From DATHGT01 sp035317605 (lineage in GTDB: Bacteria > Methylomirabilota > Methylomirabilia > Rokubacteriales > CSP1-6), in the NCBI GenBank assembly GCA_035317605.1, contig DATHGT010000351.1:1-23526 (forward strand): DNA of 23,526 nt. The letters run 5' to 3'. The notes under the pieces were generated by a model, which was not told the origin of the DNA, ran no database searches, and saw nothing but the letters and a program-made list of their open reading frames with translations. This document shows positions 16,096 to 23,037 of the stretch, one piece after another. The number at the start of each line of letters is the position of its first letter. Within the stretch, counting starts at the first letter, position 1. Both the position numbers and the translations under genes were made by a program.

Positions 16096-16191
16096 CGCGG
16101 TTCTGGCTCAGACCGGGTTCGTTAGCTCGGTTCGGTAGATGCCGTAGACCGAGACACACGCCGCGCGAGATCCAGTTCGCGCGGCGTTTTT
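16096..16191 (+). ncRNA. Candidate small RNA or attenuated cspA leader (three hairpins)
   Basis: Between a candidate promoter and a strong intrinsic terminator lie about 95 bases without a convincing ORF. They fold into hairpin 1 (16098-16115: CGG/CCG plus TCTG/CAGA with a bulged T), hairpin 2 (16126-16131 CTCGGT pairing with 16148-16153 ACCGAG, with an inner CGG/CCG), and the terminator stem. The product would be an independent sRNA or a prematurely ended cspA transcript. I recognise no known family (not tRNA, 6S, SRP RNA or a riboswitch class I know). The 5' end is an estimate. Confidence 0.42.
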
Positions 16192-16195
16192 GTTT
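16159..16195 (+). terminator. Strong intrinsic terminator upstream of cspA
   Basis: CGCCGCGCGA (16159-16168) and TCGCGCGGCG (16177-16186) form a perfect 10-pair GC-rich stem around an 8-base loop, followed directly by TTTTTGTTT. On the minus strand no T-run follows, so it acts on plus-strand transcription. It lies 82 bases before the cspA start, so transcripts from further upstream must read through it to reach cspA. Confidence 0.85.
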
Positions 16196-16210
16196 GCCCT
16201 TCAATGTCGG

Positions 16211-16259
16211 GGGGCAACCCCGCCATCCCGGCGGGAGAACACGAGGGGCGGAAGTCCCC
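16211..16259 (+). promoter_or_regulatory. Structured cspA 5' leader
   Basis: Three overlapping stems precede the ribosome site: GGGG-CAA-CCCC (16211-16221), CCCGCC/GGCGGG (16219-16224 with 16230-16235), and GGGGC with a GGAA (GNRA) tetraloop closed by G(T)CCCC (16245-16259). The first two share bases 16219-16221 and exclude each other, a switch-like arrangement. Cold-shock genes often have structured leaders controlling translation, so a temperature-responsive role is plausible but inferred. Confidence 0.4.
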
Positions 16260-16276
16260 GAAAAGAGGTTGCGCGC

Positions 16277-16477
16277 ATGGCACAGGGACGAGTGAAGTGG
16301 TTCAACGATTCAAAGGGATTCGGCTTCATCACCCAGGAGGGCGGGGAGGACGTCTTCGTCCACTACAGCGCCATCCAGGCCCAGGGCTTCAAGAGCCTCA
16401 GTGAGGGCGATCAGGTCGAATTCGAGGTCACGCGCGGTCCGAAAGGGCTACAGGCGGCCAACGTCAGGAAAGTCTAA
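16277..16477 (+). CDS. cspA: Cold-shock domain protein (CspA family)
   Basis: This 66-residue single cold-shock domain protein binds single-stranded RNA/DNA and acts as an RNA chaperone in the cytoplasm. It begins MAQGRVKWFNDSKGFGFITQ, with RNP1 (KGFGFI, 18-23) and RNP2 (VFVHY, 33-37) intact and the usual length. The start is ATG 16277, with AGAGG 8 bases upstream. The frame is open back to 16190, but that extension crosses the terminator tail and leader hairpins and is not coding. This is the only complete plus-strand gene in the window, standing alone between two RNA-like elements. The upstream terminator and leader hairpins suggest control by transcription read-through and/or leader folding. 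Confidence 0.96.
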   Translation: MAQGRVKWFNDSKGFGFITQEGGEDVFVHYSAIQAQGFKSLSEGDQVEFEVTRGPKGLQAANVRKV

Positions 16478-16497
16478 GCGATCATCCTTCCGCTCCT

Positions 16498-16525
16498 CCG
16501 GGCTCGTCCTTCGGGACGAGCCCGG
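16498..16525 (+). terminator. Perfect TTCG-capped hairpin after cspA
   Basis: CCGGGCTCGTCC and GGACGAGCCCGG form a perfect 12-pair stem (16498-16509 with 16514-16525) around TTCG, the very stable UUCG tetraloop, 21 bases after the cspA stop. No T-run follows, so it may act as a weak or factor-assisted terminator or a 3' end protector of cspA mRNA. Confidence 0.55.
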
Positions 16526-16573
16526 GTTCCCTCGCCAGCGACACGGTGGAGTTCGAGGGGTCCTTCCCTCGAT

Positions 16574-16654
16574 AAAAAAATAGCCCCGACGAAGGCTGCG
16601 ACGCGTCGTTGTCGCTGACGTCGCCCCGCTCGGTGAGGGCGGGATCGTCGGGGC
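16574..16654 (-). terminator. Branched intrinsic terminator of the minus-strand RNA
   Basis: On the minus strand GCCCCGACGA (16654-16645) pairs perfectly with TCGTCGGGGC (16592-16583), followed by TA and seven T. The roughly 50-base loop holds a smaller CCCGC/GCGGG hairpin (16625-16643) and a CGTC/GACG stem. The plus strand has no matching T-run, so direction is minus, towards the end of cspA. Confidence 0.8.
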
Positions 16655-16706
16655 CGGTGGTGCCTGGTCTCCCAGGCCGTCCACCTCAAGCTAGCGTGGA
16701 CCTTGC

Positions 16707-16748
16707 CTAGGAGGCAACCACCTCACAGATCACCGTAGGTATACACAT
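16707..16748 (-). CDS. Possible 13-residue leader peptide MCIPTVICEVVAS
   Basis: ATG 16748 to TAG 16707-16709 encodes MCIPTVICEVVAS. A maximal Shine-Dalgarno AGGAGG (16765-16760) lies 11 bases upstream and is part of the 17-base 16S complement. The ORF stop lies inside hairpin A, so translation would change the folding of the following RNA, as with attenuator peptides. Codons TGT (twice), ATA, CCT and GTT are unlike the GC-ending codons of neighbouring genes, so it is either a regulatory peptide with slow codons or not coding. No gene follows in the same direction before cspA, which lies antisense. Confidence 0.35.
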   Translation of the reverse strand: MCIPTVICEVVAS

Positions 16749-16775
16749 CGGCTGGATCACCTCCTATTCTCGGCA

Positions 16776-16974
16776 AGGGCGCCACGCGGGCCCAGTCCCA
16801 CTGACCCAGAACCGGATGCCGACTCCCGGCCCGAGGCTCGGTCACGTCAGCCGCCGGCGGAATTGTCGGCGGGGACGCCGTTGGAGCGCTGTTGACGCTC
16901 CGACCGATTTCGTCCACATCGTACCTCAGCCCGCGCCGACGCCAAAAGGGAAATTGAAGCGCGCGAGCGCGGGT
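16776..16974 (-). other. Gap between comEA-like gene and the minus-strand RNA
   Basis: About 200 bases without a convincing gene. Just after the comEA-like stop, the minus strand has CGCG-CTCG-CGCG followed by a T-rich stretch ending TTTT near 16945, a weak terminator candidate. GGAGCG/CGCTCC (16883-16888 with 16896-16901) is a further short hairpin. I found no clear sigma-70 promoter for the RNA at 16573-16770, so read-through from the comEA-like gene cannot be excluded. Confidence 0.4.
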
Positions 16975-17304
16975 CTACTTCGTTACCAGCCGCTCGCGGT
17001 TGCGCTCGAACGCGGCCTTGCCGACGCCGTCGACTTTTTTCAGATCTCCGGGCTTCTTGAAGGGCCCGTGGGCCTCGCGATACGCGACGATGCGCTCGGC
17101 GACCTTGGGACGAATGCCGTCGAGGGTCGTCAGCTCCTTCACGCCTGCCGTGTTGATGTTCACCTTCGCCTCTGATCCCACCGTGGCCGACACGGTGGCC
17201 GACTGGCTCGACGCTTTCGCGGGCTTGTCGGCGGCCAGCGTGGTCCAGGGCGCGAGGGTCAGCGCGGTCACGATCACAGCCGTCCGCGTGCACCATGCGT
17301 GCAT
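16975..17304 (-). CDS. Exported helix-hairpin-helix protein (ComEA-like)
   Basis: This 109-residue protein has a signal peptide (MHAWCTRTAVIVTALTLAPW, likely cleaved after LAA near residue 25) and a short Ser/Ala linker. It then has a ComEA-type double helix-hairpin-helix: VNINTAGVKELTTLDGIRPK from about 48, and KPGDLKKVDGVGKAAFERNR from about 85. ComEA proteins bind double-stranded DNA non-specifically on the outer side of the membrane during natural transformation; short stand-alone forms like this are common and often of untested role. The start is ATG 17304, with GGAGG 6 bases upstream. It has its own promoter-like sequence (17357-17385) and no other com gene nearby. Competence is inference from family only. 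Confidence 0.88.
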   Translation of the reverse strand: MHAWCTRTAVIVTALTLAPWTTLAADKPAKASSQSATVSATVGSEAKVNINTAGVKELTTLDGIRPKVAERIVAYREAHGPFKKPGDLKKVDGVGKAAFERNRERLVTK

Positions 17305-17356
17305 GTTCGTCCTCCGTCGTAGTCAACGAGTCACCGCAATGCTCGCGAGCGTGATC

Positions 17357-17385
17357 ATTGAACTCACGCGATGGAGGACGGTCAA
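17357..17385 (-). promoter_or_regulatory. Promoter of the comEA-like gene
   Basis: Minus-strand TTGACC (17385-17380, 5 of 6) and TTCAAT (17362-17357, 4 of 6) are exactly 17 bases apart, about 53 bases before the ATG at 17304. The upstream HNH gene ends at 17428, so this falls in true intergenic sequence. Confidence 0.55.
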
Positions 17386-17427
17386 TGTCCAATCTTTCAG
17401 ACGGTCGGAGAGGGCTTCGCCCCCGGG

Positions 17428-17725
17428 CTAGTCGTCGGCGGGCTGGGCGAGACGGGTGAGGTAATCCTGCCACTCGACGGGGAGGAGCGATTGTTTTCGG
17501 GAGTTGCAGTCCTTGCAGGCGGGGACGACGTTACCGCGCAGGCTCCGGCCGCCACGGCCGAGGGGGACGATGTGGTCCATGCTGAGCGTCCCTTTCCCCA
17601 CGCGCCGGCGGCAGTAGTAGCAGACGCCGTCGGCGATCCGGCGCTTCCACCACTGAGTGGCCCGCAGCTCGCGCGCCCGCGCCCGCTCGCGCTTCAGAAC
17701 GTCAGGGTCTATCGGTGCGTAGAAC

Positions 17726-17733
<8 letters not shown>
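17428..17733 (-). CDS. HNH endonuclease domain protein
   Basis: This 101-residue protein consists almost wholly of an HNH (His-Asn-His, beta-beta-alpha metal) nuclease fold with zinc ribbon cysteines: CYYC (38-41), MDHIVPLGRGG with the catalytic-type His54, Asn68 in RGNVVPAC, then CKDCNSRK with Cys73, Cys76 and Asn77. The pattern is the McrA/small stand-alone HNH type found in most genomes, which nicks or cuts DNA with a divalent metal. The N-terminus (DPDVLKRERARARELRATQW) is a basic helix. The start is ATG 17733, which overlaps the ABC-F gene stop by 8 bases, so translation is coupled. Biological target is unknown. No modification methylase is near, so a restriction role is not supported. 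Confidence 0.92.
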
Positions 17734-19674
<1,941 letters not shown>

Positions 19675-19678
<4 letters not shown>

Positions 19679-20178
19679 GCTCGAGTCGTCAGCTCCTGCG
19701 CGCGGACTTCGGCCATGCCTCGCAGGGCGAAGAGCACGCGCACCACGCATTGCTGGACGAGGAGCGCGTCCTGCATGAACGGATCGGCGAGCCACTCCCG
19801 GCTCAGGCCGGCTTTCTCCCCGGTGAACCCGAGCGTCGGCGACAGGGTGGCAAGCCGCAGCAGGAGATCGTCCGGCGGCAGTCCCGCCGCGCGCAGCCGG
19901 GTCACCACGGCCGCGCGCACGGCCGCGTTCCAGATGCCGGTCAGGCCTTCGAGCAGCGCGGCGTAACAGGTCAGGTCGGGCTTGTCCTTGAATTGCTGGA
20001 GCACCATGGGGGCCAGCGGATTGACGACGGTGTCGCCCTCGTCGTCCACGCCGAACAGCGGGCCGATCACCGGGTCGCGCTGGACGGCGGGCAGCCGTTC
20101 GAGCAGCGCGAGTGTCGATTGCGCGGTCACGGCCGGAAGCTGGGCCAGCCGTTCCAGAAAAGGCAGGTCAGGGGCCAT
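19675..20178 (-). CDS. Unrecognised helical protein between MFS and ABC-F genes
   Basis: This 167-residue protein is not from a family I recognise. It is rich in Leu, Ala and Arg and looks almost wholly helical (LPFLERLAQLPAVTAQSTLA, LLEGLTGIWNAAVRAAVVTR, and a C-terminal VVRVLFALRGMAEVRAQEL). It has no signal peptide, no Cys cluster and no clear membrane helix. The start is ATG 20178, with GGAGG 7 bases upstream; that Shine-Dalgarno is made by the last Gly codons and stop region of the MFS gene. Its own stop overlaps the ABC-F start as GTGA. It is thus fixed in the operon by coupling on both sides. No function should be assigned. Confidence 0.8.
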
Positions 20179-20181
20179 GGC

Positions 20182-21582
20182 TCATCCTCCCGCGGCGCGC
20201 GGTTCCGCGCGCGCCAGCTCCTGGGCGCGGCCCGGCGGGACCAGGAACGCCGCGAGCACCGCCGCCAGACACATCACGAGTCCAGCCATGAACACTCCGT
20301 GCAGGGCCTCGACCGCGGACAGTCCCCCGTGAAGGCGCTGGGCCATGACCGCCCCCATCACGGACAATCCGATCGCTCCGCCGACGGCCCGGAAGAACTG
20401 GGTCAGCGAGGTCGCGATGCCCAGCGCGGCCCTGGGGACCGCGCCCTGGACGGCGATGAGCATGGGCACCATGTTGAGCCCCATGCCGACGCCGGCGATC
20501 AACATGTGGCTCATCGCCATCGCCGGCGTGAGCGCCGCGTCCCAGCGCGTGAGCAACACGAACGACAGGGCCAGGCAGAGCATGCCCGCGAACACCACCG
20601 GCCGATAGCCGATCCGCAGCACGAGCCGCGGGCTCAGCGCTGATAGCACGACCCAGCCGATCACGAAGGGCGTGAGGACGAAGCCGGCGACGGTCGCGGA
20701 GCTGCCGGAGACGCGCTGGAGAAACAGGGGCACGAACGAGATCGCCCCGAACATCGCCATGCCCGCCAGAAAGCCGGTGACGATGGCGGCGAGCACGATG
20801 CGGTTGGCGAAGAGCGAGAGCGGGAGCATCGGCTCGCGGGCCTGGTGCTCGACCGAGACGAAGATGCCGAGGCTCACCGCGGCGACGACGAGCAACCCGA
20901 CCACGTCGAGACTTCCCCACGTCCCGACTCGGCCCGCCTGCACCAGGGCCAGCAACAAGGCCGAGACGCCGACGGCGAAGAGCGCGATGCCGGCCACGTC
21001 GATCGTCGGCGTCCGCTCCGTGGCGCGGCCGCGAGGCAGGCCGCTGCCGATCAGCCACATCGCGATCGCGCCGAACGGCAGGTTAATGTAGAACACCCAT
21101 CGCCACGACACGTAGTCGGTGAGCAGGCCGCCCAGCAGGGGGCCCACCAGCGAGGCCACGCCCCACACCCCGGAGATCATGCCCTGCATCTTGGCGCGGC
21201 GCTCGAGCCGGAACAGGTCGCCGATGATCGTCATCCCGATCGTGATCAGCGAGCCCGCTCCCAGCCCCTGGAGCATGCGAAAGAGGATCAGCTCGAGCAT
21301 GGTTCTCGACAGACCCGACAGCGCCGAGCCCACGAGGAAGATGGTGAGTCCGGTGAGATACGCCGGCCGCCGGCCATAGAGGTCGGACAGCCGTCCCCAC
21401 AGCGGCATCGTCACCGTGGAGGTCAGGAGAAACCCCGAGAAGACCCACGTGTACATGTGCAGCTCGCCGAGGCTGCCCACCACTTTCGGCATCGCGGTGG
21501 CGACCACCGTCGACTCCATCGCGCCCAGGAAGATCGACAACACCACGCCGATGACGGCGCGCCGAGTCCGCGGCTCCTCCAT
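20182..21582 (-). CDS. MFS drug exporter, DHA2 (14-helix) type
   Basis: This 466-residue inner-membrane proton-coupled exporter of the EmrB/QacA group has about 14 hydrophobic helices. Motif D1-type LGAMESTVVATAMPKVVGSL lies in helix 1, motif A GRLSDLYGRRPAYLTG follows helix 2, then LQGLGAGSL, and motif C GVASLVGPLLGGLLTDYVSW in helix 5 followed by WRWVFYINLPFG. These are antiporter marks. The start is ATG 21582, whose last... first base is shared with the TGA of the DUF971 gene (TGATG); an open frame further upstream overlaps that gene and is not used. No EmrA-like partner is in the window. Substrate is unknown; an ABC-F gene two genes downstream hints at, but does not prove, a drug-related unit. 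Confidence 0.93.
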   Translation of the reverse strand: MEEPRTRRAVIGVVLSIFLGAMESTVVATAMPKVVGSLGELHMYTWVFSGFLLTSTVTMPLWGRLSDLYGRRPAYLTGLTIFLVGSALSGLSRTMLELILFRMLQGLGAGSLITIGMTIIGDLFRLERRAKMQGMISGVWGVASLVGPLLGGLLTDYVSWRWVFYINLPFGAIAMWLIGSGLPRGRATERTPTIDVAGIALFAVGVSALLLALVQAGRVGTWGSLDVVGLLVVAAVSLGIFVSVEHQAREPMLPLSLFANRIVLAAIVTGFLAGMAMFGAISFVPLFLQRVSGSSATVAGFVLTPFVIGWVVLSALSPRLVLRIGYRPVVFAGMLCLALSFVLLTRWDAALTPAMAMSHMLIAGVGMGLNMVPMLIAVQGAVPRAALGIATSLTQFFRAVGGAIGLSVMGAVMAQRLHGGLSAVEALHGVFMAGLVMCLAAVLAAFLVPPGRAQELARAEPRAAGG

Positions 21583-21908
21583 CAATGGCCGCCGGTGCAG
21601 GCGGCGCACTGACATCCCGCGCGCAGCTCGCGGTAGGGATAGAAGCTCTCGTGGGCGTCGGTCCAGGTCACGCGCAGACCGGCGGGCTGTTTCTGGATGT
21701 CGCGCGGCCAGCCCATGGCGGCGGTGAGCCGCTCGACGTCCGCGCACGCGCCGCACGGGCACGCGCGGCGGAGCCGCTCGAACGGATAGATGCTGCCGTG
21801 GCTGTCGGCCCAGGTGACGCCGACCGCGTAGCGCCCCACCAGGTGCACGTCGCCGGGGACGTTCGGATCCGGCTGCCCGATGATGGGCAGGGTGAGCTTC
21901 TTGTTCAC
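21582..21908 (-). CDS. Tandem DUF971 (GBBH-like N-terminal domain) protein
   Basis: This 108-residue protein is built from two copies of the DUF971/gamma-butyrobetaine-hydroxylase-like N-terminal domain. Copy 1 is VGVTWADSHGSIYPFERLRR then ACPCGAC (Cys50, Cys52, Cys55); copy 2 is LRVTWTDAHESFYPYRELRA then GCQCAAC (Cys99, Cys101, Cys104). Each has the W-x-D-x-H, Y-P and LR marks with a C-x-C-x2-C knuckle that probably binds zinc or iron-sulfur. Single-domain DUF971 proteins are common and often lie near Fe-S assembly genes; their function is not settled. The start is GTG 21908, overlapping the alkA stop as GTGA, and the stop overlaps the MFS start. No hydroxylase domain is attached. Confidence 0.9.
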   Translation of the reverse strand: MNKKLTLPIIGQPDPNVPGDVHLVGRYAVGVTWADSHGSIYPFERLRRACPCGACADVERLTAAMGWPRDIQKQPAGLRVTWTDAHESFYPYRELRAGCQCAACTGGH

Positions 21909-22828
21909 GCGGTGCCTCCCCCCGTCGCCGGTTGCCCGAGCCTCATGCCGACGAGCAGGTAGTGGATCGCCAGCGACTGGTAGTCGCCCCAGACGCTCGC
22001 GCGGCGGCGAATCGCCTCTTCCGACAAGGTTCGCCCTCGCCCGTAGTGGTGGTCAAACACCTTGCGCACGGCGAGGTCCCCGGCGGGACAGGCGTCGCCA
22101 CGCCCGAGGCATCGCGCGAGGTACCAGTCGGCGGTCCAGCGGCCGAGGCCTCGCAACGCGGTCAATTTCTCGATCACCTCGGTGCTGGGCGCGCCCGCCA
22201 GCGCGGTCAGATCGAGCTGGCCGGCGGTCACCGCCCGCGCCACGTCGCGGATGTACTCGGCCTTGCGGGTGGAGAACTGCATCGCGCGCAGGCTCGCCAC
22301 GCGGACGCGAGCCAGGGCCTGGGCTTCGGGAAACGCGTACACCGTCTGCCCGCCGACGGCGACAGGCACGCCGTAGCGGCGAATGAGTCGCGCGCGCAGG
22401 GTGAAGGCGAACGTGAGGTTGACCTGCTGGGCCACGATCGATCCGACCAGCATCTCGAGGCCACCCGGCGCCAGCGTCGGCCGCATGCCGTAGAGCGCTG
22501 AGACCACGTCCGCCAGCACCGCGTCGGCCTTGGCCATCCGGTAGAAGCCGGGGAGATCGGCGTCGAGGCCGAAGATTCGCCGCACCTCGTGGGTCACCGC
22601 TTCTCGGACCCGCGGCGCACGGCTCGAGGGGACGCTCACCAAAAGCCGTACGTCGTCGACCGTCCCGCGCCAGCTTACCTCGTAGGGATACAGCGCCCCC
22701 TCCAGCCGCAACACGCGCCGGAACACGTCGCCGTCCAGCCGATTGACAGGATCCTCCCCCCAGATCCGATAGCGGGAAAGCGTCGCGCCCGCATCCAGCG
22801 GGCCCTCGGGAGAAAGCACGAATCTCAT
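21905..22828 (-). CDS. DNA-3-methyladenine glycosylase II (AlkA-type, HhH-GPD)
   Basis: This 307-residue base-excision enzyme removes alkylated purines. The N-terminal part (1-95) has the AlkA beta domain pattern. The HhH-GPD domain follows with LVGSIVAQQVNLTFAFTLRA (127-146), FSTRKAEYIRDVARAV, the helix-hairpin-helix LTALRGLGRWTADWYLARC (222-240) and the catalytic Asp251 in PAGDLAVRK. There is no Fe-S Cys cluster, which separates it from EndoIII/MutY. The start is ATG 22828. It is the first gene of a run of six overlapping genes ending with the HNH nuclease. I could not find a convincing promoter in the 209 bases upstream. A minor variant such as an Ogg-like specificity cannot be excluded. 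Confidence 0.93.
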   Translation of the reverse strand: MRFVLSPEGPLDAGATLSRYRIWGEDPVNRLDGDVFRRVLRLEGALYPYEVSWRGTVDDVRLLVSVPSSRAPRVREAVTHEVRRIFGLDADLPGFYRMAKADAVLADVVSALYGMRPTLAPGGLEMLVGSIVAQQVNLTFAFTLRARLIRRYGVPVAVGGQTVYAFPEAQALARVRVASLRAMQFSTRKAEYIRDVARAVTAGQLDLTALAGAPSTEVIEKLTALRGLGRWTADWYLARCLGRGDACPAGDLAVRKVFDHHYGRGRTLSEEAIRRRASVWGDYQSLAIHYLLVGMRLGQPATGGGTA

Positions 22829-22929
22829 CGACAGATCACGCAGCCACTGAGTCTATCAGAGTGCCCGCGGGGCGGATCGACGAGCGCGATCGTCGAAACC
22901 GGGCGGTGTATCCGCCTTCGAATCCCGAA

Positions 22930-22946
22930 GGAGCGCGAAGCGCTCC
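22930..22946. terminator. GGAGCGC-GAA-GCGCTCC hairpin
   Basis: A perfect 7-pair stem with a 3-base loop, about 90 bases behind the permease stop on the minus strand. No U-run follows. It may add to transcription ending for the permease gene, together with the G-tract hairpin at 22966-22992. Confidence 0.35.
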
Positions 22947-22965
22947 GAGCTCTGAGCTGGGGGGT

Positions 22966-22992
22966 TTGGGGGGCCATTTCGGGGCCCCCCAA
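22966..22992. terminator. TTGGGGGGCC/GGCCCCCCAA hairpin with flanking G-tracts
   Basis: A perfect 10-pair inverted repeat (22966-22975 with 22983-22992) around a 7-base loop, 45 bases behind the permease stop. The plus strand here has three G-runs (22959-22964, 22968-22973, 22981-22984). No T-run follows, so it is a terminator candidate of the U-less kind, or a conformational (G-rich) element. Confidence 0.45.
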
Positions 22993-23037
22993 GTCGGTCG
23001 ATGGCTCGGAAACGGGACCAGTCAGCCCGATGATCGT

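Larger units (their letters stand above)
16573..16770 (-). ncRNA. Candidate structured RNA with anti-16S segment and tiny ORF
   Basis: Read on the minus strand, this segment begins with AGGAGGTGATCCAGCCG (16765-16749), an exact complement of the universal 16S rRNA 3' end. It continues through a 13-codon ORF. Then come hairpin A (16703-16717, TTGCCT/AGGCAA), hairpin B (16679-16684 with 16696-16701, GTCCAC/GTGGAC), hairpin C (16662-16677, GCCTGG-GAGA-CCAGGC with a GNRA loop), and a closing 10-pair stem (16583-16592 with 16645-16654). The closing stem encloses CCCGC/GCGGG and ends in a 7-U tract. An alternative long stem (16656-16664 with 16713-16722) would compete with hairpins A and C. Compact stems and the U-run support a real minus-strand transcript. 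I know no matching RNA family. The 5' end is uncertain and no good promoter was found. Confidence 0.5.

Noticed and set aside
15937..16125. Plus-strand 62-codon frame upstream of cspA, and minus-strand 125-codon frame 15827-16204
   Set aside because: No ribosome sites or domains; one overlaps promoter and sRNA elements, the other runs into mreB in a different frame.
16190..16477. 95-residue CspA with N-terminal extension
   Set aside because: The extension crosses the terminator tail and leader hairpins; ATG 16277 has a good AGAGG and gives the standard 66-residue protein.
16733..16765. A real 16S rRNA gene end
   Set aside because: Only about 33 bases resemble 16S; upstream sequence does not continue as 16S and no spacer tRNA or 23S follows.
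16723..16917. Minus-strand 64-codon frame ending in GDPADVYTYGDL
   Set aside because: No ribosome site, no recognisable domain and Pro/Ala-rich composition; it reads through the Shine-Dalgarno-like segment in another frame. Kept only as a weak alternative to the RNA interpretation.
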